Source of the DNA: Hydrogenophaga borbori | GTDB lineage: Bacteria; Pseudomonadota; Gammaproteobacteria; Burkholderiales; Burkholderiaceae_C | Direction: 5' to 3' | NCBI RefSeq assembly: GCF_003417535.1 | Contig: NZ_QVLS01000001.1 | Coordinates: 620,001 to 684,000, forward strand | Length of the DNA stretch: 64,000 bases | Shown: one piece after another, positions 8,373 to 16,473 of the stretch | How positions within the stretch are numbered: the stretch's first letter is position 1 | How the letters are laid out: each line of letters starts with the position of its first letter | Program-made: the position numbers and the translations under genes | Notes under the pieces: generated by a model | The model's input: the letters and a program-made list of their open reading frames with translations, nothing else | Databases searched by the model: none | Told to the model about the DNA's origin: nothing

Positions 8373-8741
8373 TCAGGCGGCTTGACGCGGCGCCCCGTGG
8401 CGCGCGGCGGGCCAGTTGGGGCGCTCGGGGCGGCTCGGGTGCCCGTCGCTCGGGCGCCAGTGGGCGGCGCTCGGCGCGGCGCCCCGGCAGGCGGGCGGCA
8501 CCGCGCCGGGTGAAGGCAGCGCCACGCCGTGCGCGTGGCAGGGGTCGCCATCCAGGCCAGCGGACGCCGCGGTCTGGACGGTCTGCGGGGTCACGGCCTC
8601 GGGCGCCGCCGCATCGCCGGTGGCGGCGGCCACCGCCACGGCCGCCGAGACCACGCCGTGCCCGCCGTGCGCCAGCGCCGACACCAGCGGCACGCACAGC
8701 AGCAGCAAGATCAACAGCCAGCGGCGCACGGACTGGGGCAA
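8373..8741 (-). CDS. Small secreted hypothetical protein
   Basis: 122 residues. A clear signal peptide (RRWLLILLLLCVPLVSALA) is followed by HGGHG, an Ala/Val-rich stretch, a DPCHAH motif and a low-complexity Pro/Arg tail. It resembles short DUF2946-like leader-bearing proteins near copper or redox genes, but I cannot assign a family. The signal peptide and the same-strand position 114 bases before the dsbA-like gene support it being real. The high-GC tail weakens confidence in its full extent. Confidence 0.5.
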   Translation of the reverse strand: MPQSVRRWLLILLLLCVPLVSALAHGGHGVVSAAVAVAAATGDAAAPEAVTPQTVQTAASAGLDGDPCHAHGVALPSPGAVPPACRGAAPSAAHWRPSDGHPSRPERPNWPAARHGAPRQAA

Positions 8742-8757
8742 ACGGTGGCGGCAGCGC

Positions 8758-9396
8758 TCAGGCCGTGCGCCGCTGTTCCATGGCCAGGCGCACCGCCAGC
8801 GCGGCCAGCACCGTGCCCATCACGTAGCGCTGCGCCGCCAGCCAGCGCGGGCTGCGCGCGAACCACAGCGCCAGCGTCGCGGCCGACAGCACGATGCTCA
8901 GGTTCACGCAGAAGCTCACCACGATCTGCGTCAGGCCGAGCTGCACGCTCTGCGCGAACACCGAGCCGTGCGCGGGCGAGACGAACTGCGGAAAGATCGA
9001 CAGGTAGAAGACCGCGATCTTGGGGTTGAGCAGGTTGGTGAAAAAGCCCATGAGAAAGAGCTTGCGCGGCGGGTCGGCCGGCAGGTCCTGCGCCTCGAAG
9101 GGCGAGCGCGCGCCCGGCTTGACCGCCTGCCAGGCCAGGTAGAGCAGGTAGGCCGCGCCGGCCCACTTGAGCAGCTCGTAGGCCAGCGGCACCGCCATGA
9201 ACAGCGCGGTCAGCCCCACGGCCGCCGCGAACATGTGCGCCAGAAAGCCCACGACCACGCCCAGGAGCGAAATCACGCCCGCCCGCCGGCCCTGGCAGAG
9301 CGAGCGCGACAGCAGGTACACCATGTTGGGGCCGGGCGTGACGGCCACGAACAGGGCGGCGGCGGCGAACAGCAGCCAGTCGTTCAGGGGAACCAA
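8758..9396 (-). CDS. LysE family translocator
   Basis: A 212-residue inner-membrane exporter of the LysE/RhtB type with about six membrane helices. The hallmark VAVTPGPNMVYLLSRSL lies near the N-terminus, and GFFTNLLNPKIAVFYLSIFP at mid-length. Such proteins export amino acids or related small molecules. The start is TTG at 9396: GGAG sits seven bases upstream and residues further upstream are not family-like. It is divergent from a MarR-type regulator, a common arrangement for regulated exporters. Confidence 0.88.
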   Translation of the reverse strand: MVPLNDWLLFAAAALFVAVTPGPNMVYLLSRSLCQGRRAGVISLLGVVVGFLAHMFAAAVGLTALFMAVPLAYELLKWAGAAYLLYLAWQAVKPGARSPFEAQDLPADPPRKLFLMGFFTNLLNPKIAVFYLSIFPQFVSPAHGSVFAQSVQLGLTQIVVSFCVNLSIVLSAATLALWFARSPRWLAAQRYVMGTVLAALAVRLAMEQRRTA

Positions 9397-9521
9397 GGGG
9401 CGTCTCCGGTGGGCGGGTGGGGCCGAATGGTAGAGGGTCCGCCGTTTCCGGCGCGGGCGGAGGGAATGGTCCGGCTGACGTGGCAATTTTTCCGGGCTTT
9501 AAATTAAATCAATTCCAAGGC

Positions 9522-9537
9522 ATATATCTTGTTATAT
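9522..9537. promoter_or_regulatory. Candidate MarR operator
   Basis: Short inverted repeat ATATA-N6-TATAT in an AT-rich 60-base stretch just upstream of the MarR-family start at 9540, between it and the divergent lysE-like gene. Such repeats are usual MarR targets, but AT-rich palindromes also arise by chance. Confidence 0.35.
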
Positions 9538-9539
9538 TT

Positions 9540-10055
9540 ATGGCCATGGAAGACGTTGTCAAAGCGCTCGGTCTGCTGACCCTGGGCACGCGCCTGAAGC
9601 GCGTCGGCGAGCGGCTGCAGGCGCAGACGCAGGCCGTCATCGAAGCCGAGGGCGTGGACCTGCCCTCGTCCCACCTGCCGGTGCTGGCCACGCTGCAGCG
9701 CCTGGGCCCCCTCACGGTGGGCGACATCGCGCTGGCGCTGGGCGTGAGCCAGCCCGGCGTGACACGGCAGCTGGGCAAGCTGCAGGAAGCCGGCCTGGTG
9801 ATCGCGCGCCAGTCGGCCGGCGACCTGCGGCTGCGCACCATCGAACTGACCGAGGCCGGCCAGCGCCATGTGGCCCATGCCTGGCGCTACACCTGGCCGG
9901 CCATCGAGGCCGCCGTGGCCGAGGCCTGCGCGCCGCACGGCCCCACCCTGCTCGCGCTGCTCCAGGCCCTGGAAGAGGCCCTGGACGCGCAAGACCTGCT
10001 TGCGCGCGTGAACCGCCACCCGCGCGCCGCCGCAGAACCCCATGCACCCGCTTGA
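9540..10055 (+). CDS. MarR family transcriptional regulator
   Basis: About 171 residues with a winged helix-turn-helix: PLTVGDIALALGVSQPGVTR as the HTH, then QLGKLQEAGLVIARQ and the wing with DLRLRTIELTEAGQR. ATG 9540 is preceded by no clear ribosome site, and ATG 9546 is an alternative. The gene overlaps the following acetyltransferase by 14 bases, so the two are probably co-expressed. It is divergent from a LysE-type exporter. It probably represses itself and one or both neighbours. The ligand is unknown. Confidence 0.85.
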   Translation: MAMEDVVKALGLLTLGTRLKRVGERLQAQTQAVIEAEGVDLPSSHLPVLATLQRLGPLTVGDIALALGVSQPGVTRQLGKLQEAGLVIARQSAGDLRLRTIELTEAGQRHVAHAWRYTWPAIEAAVAEACAPHGPTLLALLQALEEALDAQDLLARVNRHPRAAAEPHAPA

Positions 10056-10725
10056 CCGCCCCGTCTGGGCCAGCCTCACCGGCGCGCACGCGCCCCTGTC
10101 CGTGGGCGGCGCCCTGGCGCGCCGCTACCGGCCCGACGTCAACCGCTTCGCCGCCACACCCGACGACGGTCCCGAAGCCCTGGCCGCGCTGGCGGCCCTG
10201 CTGGCGCCGGGCGAGAGCGCCTTCCTGGCCCAGGTGCCCGCGCTGGTGGTGCCGCCGGGCCTGCGGGTGGCCAAGCAAGGCCTGTGTGTGCAGATGCTGG
10301 CCACACGCGCGCTGCGCGACGACGGCGGCCCCGACGCCCTGCTGCGGCTGGGCGAGCCCGACGCGGCCGAGATGCTGGCGCTGGCGACGCTCACCGAGCC
10401 CGGACCCTTCCTGCCCCGCACCCATGCGATGGGTGACTTCCTGGGCGTGCGCCGGCCCGGCCGGCTGCTGGCCATGGCCGGCGAGCGCTTCCGCGTGCCG
10501 GGCTACGCCGAAGTGAGTGGCGTGTGCACGCACCCCGAGGCGCGCGGCCTGGGCCTGGCGCGGCGCCTGTCGGCGGCGGTGGCGGCGCGCATCCAGGCAC
10601 GCGGCGAGCAGCCCTTCCTGCACGCCTGGGAAACCAACACGCCGGCGATCGCGCTGTACGAGACGCTGGGTTTTCGGGTACGGACGAAGGTGCACGTGGC
10701 GGTGCTGGAGCGCTTGGCCGGCTGA
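10042..10725 (+). CDS. GNAT family N-acetyltransferase
   Basis: A 227-residue FR47-like acetyltransferase. The acetyl-CoA binding region is VSGVCTHPEARGLGLARRLS with the R/Q-x-x-G-x-G/A core. The C-terminal strand reads FLHAWETNTPAIALYETLGF, matching the usual N-x-x-A-x-x-L/Y-Y-x-x-x-G-F signature. Substrate unknown. Overlap with the MarR gene suggests translational coupling and shared control. The N-terminal 100 residues are less conserved, as in other FR47-like proteins. Confidence 0.86.
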   Translation: MHPLDRPVWASLTGAHAPLSVGGALARRYRPDVNRFAATPDDGPEALAALAALLAPGESAFLAQVPALVVPPGLRVAKQGLCVQMLATRALRDDGGPDALLRLGEPDAAEMLALATLTEPGPFLPRTHAMGDFLGVRRPGRLLAMAGERFRVPGYAEVSGVCTHPEARGLGLARRLSAAVAARIQARGEQPFLHAWETNTPAIALYETLGFRVRTKVHVAVLERLAG

Positions 10726-10739
10726 GGCACCGGCCCGCC

Positions 10740-11029
10740 GAGCCCGCTCGCCTGGCAGCGGCCCGGGGAGCTGCTTTGCAAGGTGTCGGCGCAAGACATC
10801 GAGCGCTTCGTGCGCAAGATTGACGCGGCACACGTCGGCAACCGCGTCTGCTGCGACACAACGGCCCCATCGCGCTGGGCGCCCTGCTGCACACGGTTCA
10901 GGACGCGTTCTCTCTCAGCCACGCCAACCGCGAGGACCGCCAGGCCAACTGGCTGAAGGTGAAGGCCTGGCTGAAGGACGAGGTCTTCGCCATCAGCCCC
11001 CACACGCCGCCAGGCCGCCAGACCCTGGC
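10740..11029 (+). pseudogene. Degraded gene remnant, possible phospholipase C/nuclease-like fragment
   Basis: This 290-base gap has no intact gene. One reading frame gives PGELLCKVSAQDIERFVRKI, and a frame shift near 10850 continues as GALLHTVQDAFSLSHANRED and WLKVKAWLKDEVFAI. The HTVQDAFSxSH pattern recalls zinc-dependent phospholipase C or P1-nuclease-like proteins, but the similarity is from memory and short. No start codon fits and the pieces are in different frames. I read it as a decayed gene. Confidence 0.35.
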
Positions 11030-12268
11030 TCAGCCGAAGCGCGCCGGCGCGTACGGCCGCGGGTCCACCACCGGCGACTCGCCCCCCAGCAGCTCGGCCA
11101 GCAGCCGCCCGCTCACCGGCCCCAGCGTGAAGCCCTGGTGCGCGTGGCCGAAGTTGAACCACAGCCCCCGGTGGCGCGGCGCGGCGCCGATGACGGGCAG
11201 CATGTCGGCCGTACAGGGACGCGAGCCCATCCAGGGCTGCGCCTCCACGGCCTGCGGCAGATCGAAGAGCTCGCTGGCCAGCGCGTGCGCGCGCGGCACC
11301 TGCACCGGCGTGGGCGGTGCGTCGACCCGCGCGAACTCGGCGCCCGTGGTCACGCGCACGCCCTGGCGCATGGGCACGATGACCAGGCCGCCATCGGCGT
11401 CGAGCATCGGCAGGCGCGGTGGCTCGCCGCCGCTGTAGTGGCGGTGGTAACCGCGCTTGACGAACAGCGGGTAGCGGTAGCCCAGCGGGCGCAGCAGGCC
11501 GTCGGACCAGGGGCCCAGCGCCACCACGGCGTGCGGCGCGTCGATCTCGCCCTCGTCGGTGCGCACCCGCCAGCCCGCGCCCGCCTGGCGCAGCGTGCCG
11601 GCGTCGCCGCGCAGCACGCGCCCGCCCGACTGGCCCAGCAGCGCGGCGTAGCGCGCCACGAGTTCGCCCGGGTCGTTCACCGACCAGGGGTCCAGCCAGT
11701 GGATGGCGCCGGCCAGGCGCCGGCGCAGCGCCGGCTCGGCCTGCGCGAGCGCCTCGCTGTCGAGCACGGCGTAGCGCACGCCGTACCCGTCGGCCACGCG
11801 GCGCGCGTCGGCCACGGCCTGGCGCATCGAGTCGGCCTCGCGGAACGCGTCGCGAAACCCTTCGCGGCGCACCAGGTCCTGCGCGCCCGACCGCTCGATC
11901 AGCGCGTGATGCTCGCCCAGGCAGTGTTCGATGAGGCGCGCGTAGGACCGCGCGATGCGCTGGTGGCTCGCGGGGCGCGAGTGCCACCAGTAGCGGCCCA
12001 GCGGCCCCGCCAGCGCGGGCAAGGCGCCCAGGTGGTAGTTGACGTCGGCGCCGCGCTTGAGCGCCACGCGCGCGAGCATGGCCCAGTCGCGCGGGAAGGC
12101 GTAGGGCTCCACCGCCTCGCGCTGGATAATGCCGGCATTGCCGTAGGAGGTTTCGCGGCCAGGCCCGCGCCGGTCGACCAGGGTGACGGCGTGGCCGCGC
12201 TGGCGCAGGTGCAGCGCGGTGCACACGCCGACCATGCCGGCGCCGAGAACGATGACGGGATCTGCCAT
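11030..12268 (-). CDS. FAD-dependent D-amino acid dehydrogenase/oxidoreductase (DadA-like)
   Basis: A 412-residue DAO-family flavoprotein. The N-terminal dinucleotide fold is VIVLGAGMVGVCTALHLRQRG, followed by ETSYGNAGII, which is characteristic of DadA-like enzymes. The C-terminal FAD contacts are GHAHQGFTLGPVSGRLLAEL. The family oxidises D-amino acids or other secondary amines and passes electrons to the membrane chain. A GntR regulator lies directly upstream on the same strand, with fumarylacetoacetase-family and TctC genes divergent. A catabolic role is likely, but the substrate is unknown. Confidence 0.86.
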   Translation of the reverse strand: MADPVIVLGAGMVGVCTALHLRQRGHAVTLVDRRGPGRETSYGNAGIIQREAVEPYAFPRDWAMLARVALKRGADVNYHLGALPALAGPLGRYWWHSRPASHQRIARSYARLIEHCLGEHHALIERSGAQDLVRREGFRDAFREADSMRQAVADARRVADGYGVRYAVLDSEALAQAEPALRRRLAGAIHWLDPWSVNDPGELVARYAALLGQSGGRVLRGDAGTLRQAGAGWRVRTDEGEIDAPHAVVALGPWSDGLLRPLGYRYPLFVKRGYHRHYSGGEPPRLPMLDADGGLVIVPMRQGVRVTTGAEFARVDAPPTPVQVPRAHALASELFDLPQAVEAQPWMGSRPCTADMLPVIGAAPRHRGLWFNFGHAHQGFTLGPVSGRLLAELLGGESPVVDPRPYAPARFG

Positions 12269-12326
12269 GAGCGAAGGCGTCGTGAAGAAGCCGGGATTAT
12301 TCCCGCGCCCCGAGGCCTCGCCCCGC

Positions 12327-12998
12327 TCAGGACCCCAGCAGGTTCTGCCGCACGCGCAACAGGTGCGCTCGCGTCATCTCCTTCGCGCGCGCTGCGTCGC
12401 GGTCGCGCAGCGCGTTCACGATCTCGCGGTGCTCGGCCTGGTAGGCCAGGCGGCGCTCGGGCGTCACGCTCTTCTTCTTGAGCTGGCCCCAGTCGCCCTG
12501 GGCGCGCACGGTCTTCATCAGCTCGAACACGTTGGCCACGAAGCTGTTGTGCGCGGCGTCGGCGATGGCCTGGTGCAGCTCGGCGTCCCAATGTTCGAAG
12601 GCCTCCAGCGTGGTCGCGCGCTCGGCCTCGTCGCAGCAGCGGTCCATGCGCTGCAGGTCGGCCGCGTTGGCGTTGCGTATGGCCATGTCGATGATGGCCG
12701 GCTCCATCGCCAGGCGCGCCTCCATGAGTTCGGCCGGGCTGGTGGTGCGCGACGAGTCCTGCGCGGCGCGGCGCCCCAGGCGCTCGCCGGCTTGCTCGGT
12801 GACGTAGGTACCGCTGCCCACGGTCTGCTCGATCAGGCCCTGTTGCTTGAGCGCGAGCAGCGCCTTGCGCACCGTGGTGCGGCTCACACCGTGCTGCTCG
12901 GACAGCTCGCGCTCGGTGGGCAGGCGATCGCCCGCGCGCCACTGGCCGCTCTGGACCTGGTCGAGAAGGCTCTGGTGCAACTGGTTGGACAGGCTCAT
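12327..12998 (-). CDS. GntR family regulator, FadR subfamily
   Basis: 223 residues. The N-terminal winged HTH reads LPTERELSEQHGVSRTTVRK with GLIEQTVGSGTYV in the wing. The C-terminal FCD helical domain contains ARLAMEPAIIDMAI, DAELHQAIADAAHN and EHREIVNALRDRD, with the Asp/His metal or ligand residues typical of the subfamily. ATG 12998 was chosen because upstream codons are not family-like. TGGTA/TACCA repeats around the divergent intergenic region are likely operators, so it probably controls the FAH/TctC pair and itself. Confidence 0.9.
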   Translation of the reverse strand: MSLSNQLHQSLLDQVQSGQWRAGDRLPTERELSEQHGVSRTTVRKALLALKQQGLIEQTVGSGTYVTEQAGERLGRRAAQDSSRTTSPAELMEARLAMEPAIIDMAIRNANAADLQRMDRCCDEAERATTLEAFEHWDAELHQAIADAAHNSFVANVFELMKTVRAQGDWGQLKKKSVTPERRLAYQAEHREIVNALRDRDAARAKEMTRAHLLRVRQNLLGS

Positions 12999-13100
12999 GC
13001 GCGGCACTGTACCAAACCAGACCAATTCATCGAGCCGATCGGGCCCAAGGGTATTCCCCCGGTCGATTCATCCTCTGGCGCCCTACCATTGCCGTTCTGG

Positions 13101-13112
13101 TACCAAATGGTA
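13101..13112. promoter_or_regulatory. Candidate FadR/GntR operator
   Basis: Perfect inverted repeat TACCA-AA-TGGTA, with further TGGTA copies at about 13099 and 13118 and TACCA near 13010, all between the divergent GntR gene and the FAH gene. FadR-subfamily regulators commonly bind TGGT-Nx-ACCA sites, so regulation of both directions is expected. Confidence 0.55.
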
Positions 13113-13149
13113 TTTATTGGTATCTTGAATTGAACCATCAGGAGATTTC

Positions 13150-14022
13150 GTGCGCATCGCCACCTTCGCCCATGAGGGCCAACGCCGTGTCGGCCTCGTG
13201 TCGGCCGACGCCCGGTCCGTGACCCCCTTCGACCTGTCGCCCGCCGAGGCCCAGCGCGGCGCCCTCGCCCTGGTCGAGGCCCAGGCCGAGGGCCGGGCCC
13301 TGCCGTCCACCCGCGGCGAGCCCATCGCCCTGTCGGCCGTGCGGCTGGAAGCGCCCATCCCCCGGCCGCGGCGCAACCTCTGGTGCGTGGGCCGCAACTA
13401 CCACGAGCACGCCAAGGAACTGCAGGGCTCGGTCTTCAAGAACAACAACGCCAACCCGGCCCAGTGGCCCATCGTCTTCACCAAGGTGCCGGAGTGCGTG
13501 GTCGGCCCCACCGACGCCGTGACCCTGCCCGGCGAGGCCATTTCGTCGCAGATCGACTACGAGGCCGAACTGGCCGTGGTCATCGGCACCGGTGGCAAGA
13601 ACATCGCCAAGGCCGATGCCATGAAGCACGTCTGGGGCTACACCGCCGTCAACGACGTGACCGCGCGCGACGTGCAGATGCGCCACCAGCAGTGGGACAT
13701 GGGCAAGAGCTTCGACACCTTCTGCCCCATGGGCCCCTGGATCGTCACGGCCGATGAGCTGGATGGCCAGCACACGCGCGTGCGCTGCTGGGTCAACGGC
13801 GAGCAGCGCCAGGACGGCCGCACGGAGGACCTGATCTTCGACATCCCCACGCTGATCGAGACCGTCTCGCGTGGCATCACGCTCTACCCCGGCGACCTGA
13901 TCGCCACCGGCACGCCGGCCGGCGTGGGCATGGGCCTGAACCCGCCGCAATTCCTGAAGGCCGGCGACGTGGTGCGGGTCGAGATCGACGGCATCGGCTT
14001 CATCGAAAACCGCTTTGCCTGA
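13150..14022 (+). CDS. Fumarylacetoacetate hydrolase family protein
   Basis: A 290-residue FAH-superfamily enzyme. The N-terminal cap is followed by LWCVGRNYHEHAKEL, the metal-binding IDYEAELAVVIG, YTAVNDVTARDVQMR and a C-terminal LIATGTPAGVGMG. These match isomerase/hydrolase members acting on 2-oxo acids in aromatic or sugar-acid catabolism. It is usually annotated near hydroxyhepta-dienedioate isomerase or ureidoglycolate lyase. Exact substrate not deducible. GTG 13150 has GGAG five bases upstream. The TctC gene follows 39 bases later, so uptake and breakdown of one organic acid is a sensible inference. Confidence 0.87.
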   Translation: MRIATFAHEGQRRVGLVSADARSVTPFDLSPAEAQRGALALVEAQAEGRALPSTRGEPIALSAVRLEAPIPRPRRNLWCVGRNYHEHAKELQGSVFKNNNANPAQWPIVFTKVPECVVGPTDAVTLPGEAISSQIDYEAELAVVIGTGGKNIAKADAMKHVWGYTAVNDVTARDVQMRHQQWDMGKSFDTFCPMGPWIVTADELDGQHTRVRCWVNGEQRQDGRTEDLIFDIPTLIETVSRGITLYPGDLIATGTPAGVGMGLNPPQFLKAGDVVRVEIDGIGFIENRFA

Positions 14023-14061
14023 GCCCGCGCCCTTTCCCCACCACCACAGGAGACAGACAGC

Positions 14062-15051
14062 ATGCAACGACGCGACTTCCACCGCCTGCTGGGCGCCTCG
14101 GCCCTCGGACTCGGCGGCCTGGGCGGCACCGCCACCGCCTTCGCACAGGACCCGTTCCCGAGCAAGCCCATCACCATGGTGGTGCCCTTCCCGCCCGGCG
14201 GCGTGGCCGACGCCGTGGGCCGGCCCGTGGCCGAGGCCATGGCGCGCCACCTGAACCAGTCGGTGGTGGTGGTGAACCGCGGCGGCGCGGGCGGTGCCAT
14301 CGGCATGGCGCAGGTGGCCAAGGCCCCGGCCGACGGCTACACCGTGCTGATGGCCTTGTCGTCCCTGGTGGTGCTGCCAGAGGCCGACCGCATCCTCAAC
14401 CGCCCGCCCCAGTTCGAGGTGAACCAGCTGGCGCCCATCGCGCGCATGACGGCCGACCCCACCGTGCTGGTGGTGCGTGCCGACAGCCCCTGGAAGACCT
14501 ACGCCGAGTTCATCGCCTACGCCAAGGCCAACCCGGGGCGCGTCAGCTTCGGCTCGTCCGGCAACTACGGGACCATGCAGGTGCCGATGGAGCAGCTCAA
14601 GGCCGCCACGGGCAGCTTCATGCTGCACGTGCCCTATACCGGCGCGGGCCCGGCCATCGTGGGCCTGCTGGGCGGCCAGGTGGACGCGCTGGCCAGCGGG
14701 CCGGCCAGCATCGTGGGCCACATCAAGAGCGGGCGCATGCGCGCGCTGGCGCACTGGGGCGAAGGCCGCCTGGCCCTGCTGCCGGACGTGCCCAGCTTCA
14801 AGGAGCTGGGCGTGAACATCGGCTATTCGCAGTGGGCCGGGCTGTTCGCGCCGGCCGGCACGCCGCAGCCGGTGATCGACAAGCTGCGCGAGGCCGCGCG
14901 CGCCGCGGCGCGCGACGAGCGCACCATCCAGGTGATGACCACCGCCGGCACGCAGTTCCAGTACCAGGACGCGGCCGAGTTCGACGCCTTCGTGAAGGCC
15001 GACGCCGCGGCCATGAAGAGCGTGGTGCAGCGCATCGGCAAGGTGAACTGA
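14062..15051 (+). CDS. TctC/Bug family periplasmic solute-binding protein
   Basis: 329 residues with a twin-arginine-like leader (MQRRDFHRLL then a hydrophobic stretch ending TAFAQ). The mature start is DPFPSKPITMVVPFPPGGVA, the Bug hallmark, with FGSSGNYGTMQVPMEQLKA and PYTGAGPAIVGLLGGQVDAL later. Bug proteins bind carboxylates for TctAB-type transport, and Burkholderiales carry hundreds of copies, many without adjacent TctAB, as here. The upstream enzyme suggests an oxo- or hydroxy-acid ligand. Confidence 0.92.
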   Translation: MQRRDFHRLLGASALGLGGLGGTATAFAQDPFPSKPITMVVPFPPGGVADAVGRPVAEAMARHLNQSVVVVNRGGAGGAIGMAQVAKAPADGYTVLMALSSLVVLPEADRILNRPPQFEVNQLAPIARMTADPTVLVVRADSPWKTYAEFIAYAKANPGRVSFGSSGNYGTMQVPMEQLKAATGSFMLHVPYTGAGPAIVGLLGGQVDALASGPASIVGHIKSGRMRALAHWGEGRLALLPDVPSFKELGVNIGYSQWAGLFAPAGTPQPVIDKLREAARAAARDERTIQVMTTAGTQFQYQDAAEFDAFVKADAAAMKSVVQRIGKVN

Positions 15052-15153
15052 CGGGGCGATGAACGCTCGCGCAGGCCAAGCCCTTGCTCCCAGGGGGGCG
15101 CACGTCCCGTGATCGACGTGCGCCCACGACCGCGACGACACGCCGCCCGCGCC

Positions 15154-15672
15154 CTAGGCAGCGGCCTGCTGTGCTGCCGCGGCCTGTTGCTGCAGCGCTC
15201 CCTGGATGGCCAGGTTGGCCGCGCGCAGCTCGGGCGTGATACGGAAACACGTTCTTTCCCAGGCTGAGCGCTCCCAGGCCTGACCACGCCCTTGATCCTT
15301 GCCGAGGATGTACTCCACCGCCGCGCGCACATGGGGATCAGGGTGGTTCTGGAACTGCCTGGCAATACTTCTCTGCGCGTACACGAAGGCCTTGCGCTCG
15401 GAATCCAGCTTCAAGGAACCCAGCTCTTCCGTGCCCTTGCTCCGGTTCTTGAGGTAAGCGCGCAGCCCGGCCTGAACCGACCGCTTGTGCGTTGTCAACA
15501 CGCCACCGTTCTTGCTATAGGCCACGCGCCCATACCGGTCTTCTCGTTTGGGGTCGACAACAAAGTTGATGAATTTTTCGGGATCGGCGACCCGAGCCTC
15601 CGGACCCATGGCCCGGTTCTTGTTGCTGAAATCTTTGACGACGTGGCGAATGGCGTTGCTGATGGCACCCAT
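15154..15672 (-). CDS. Hypothetical protein, possible recent acquisition
   Basis: A 172-residue soluble protein I do not recognise. It is basic, with many Lys and Arg through residues 8-110 (AIRHVVKDFSNKNRAMGPEA, then VVDPKREDRYGRVAYSKNGG). It ends in an Ala/Gln-rich tail (IQGALQQQAAAAQQ). No signal or membrane segment. ATG 15672 has GGAGAG about seven bases upstream, which supports expression. GC content and codon bias are clearly lower than neighbours. It stands alone between a TctC gene and the MCE cluster. An effector or phage-derived origin is conceivable but unsupported. Confidence 0.6.
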   Translation of the reverse strand: MGAISNAIRHVVKDFSNKNRAMGPEARVADPEKFINFVVDPKREDRYGRVAYSKNGGVLTTHKRSVQAGLRAYLKNRSKGTEELGSLKLDSERKAFVYAQRSIARQFQNHPDPHVRAAVEYILGKDQGRGQAWERSAWERTCFRITPELRAANLAIQGALQQQAAAAQQAAA

Positions 15673-15819
15673 GAATCACTCTCCGTACCCATGAACTGAA
15701 GGAGCCGAAGCCGATGGGCTCAGGCATTGGCCTCTCTCAGTGTCACACCATGGCGCAAGGGTTCGACCCCGCACCGGGCCCCATTCGCTAGACCACATGG
15801 CCATTCGGCCCCGCCGCGT

Positions 15820-16473
15820 TCAGCGCCCGCGCGGCGCCACCGCGTCGATGCGCCGCTGCAGACGTTCGGCGCTGGCCGTGTCGCCAGCGGCCTGGGCCGC
15901 GCGCTGCTGCACCAGCAGCCAGGCCAGCAGCGGCCGGGCCCAGCCCTGGGCCGAGGCGGTGTCCACCGCCAGCTGCACCAGCGCCGGGCTGGCCTGACCG
16001 CGCTGCAGGGCGGCGCCGGCGGCCACCAGTTGCGTCACCGGGTCCGGCACGCCGCGCAGCGCGCCGACCGGGTCGGCCGCCGCGAGCGCGGCGCGGTGCG
16101 CGGCCGGCAGGCGCTCGGCGTCACCCGGCCGCAAGCGGTTGGCCAGGTAGCGCGCATAGGCCGCGTCCTCGGGCGTGGCGTCGGCCGCCAGGGCCTCGAA
16201 GCCCGCGCAGGGCTCGAACACCAGGGTGGCCGTCCGCAAGGCGCAGCGGTGCAACTCGGCGCGCGCCAGCAGGTCCAGGCGGCCGGTGCGCGCGATGGCG
16301 GCGCGCGCCCGCGTGAATTCCACCGCCTCGGTGGCGGTGCGCCCTTCCAGCCAGGCCAGGGCGGCGGCGTCGAGCCCGCTGCGCGCGCTCATCTGCCAGG
16401 CCGGGGTGGGCGGTCCGCTGGAACAGGCCGCGAGCGCCAGCGCGAGCAGCAGGGAAACCACGGCCCGGCTCAT
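15820..16473 (-). CDS. Lipoprotein of the MCE transport cluster
   Basis: About 217 residues with a lipoprotein signal (SLLLALALAACSSG, lipobox Cys about 16). The mature part is Ala-rich and largely helical, resembling TPR-like repeats. It does not show the usual PqiC/ABC-auxiliary lipoprotein fold signature, so I leave it as a hypothetical outer-membrane-directed lipoprotein. Its ATG overlaps the MCE gene stop as ATGA, so the two are translationally coupled. A role in phospholipid or hydrophobe transfer is inferred from that. Confidence 0.75.
   Translation of the reverse strand: MSRAVVSLLLALALAACSSGPPTPAWQMSARSGLDAAALAWLEGRTATEAVEFTRARAAIARTGRLDLLARAELHRCALRTATLVFEPCAGFEALAADATPEDAAYARYLANRLRPGDAERLPAAHRAALAAADPVGALRGVPDPVTQLVAAGAALQRGQASPALVQLAVDTASAQGWARPLLAWLLVQQRAAQAAGDTASAERLQRRIDAVAPRGR

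Noticed and set aside
15755..15800. GGTTCGACCCC-like stretch resembling a tRNA T-arm, with a GTCTAG-like piece on the other strand
   Set aside because: The arms do not pair as a T-stem, and no acceptor, D or anticodon stem fits in the right place on either strand.
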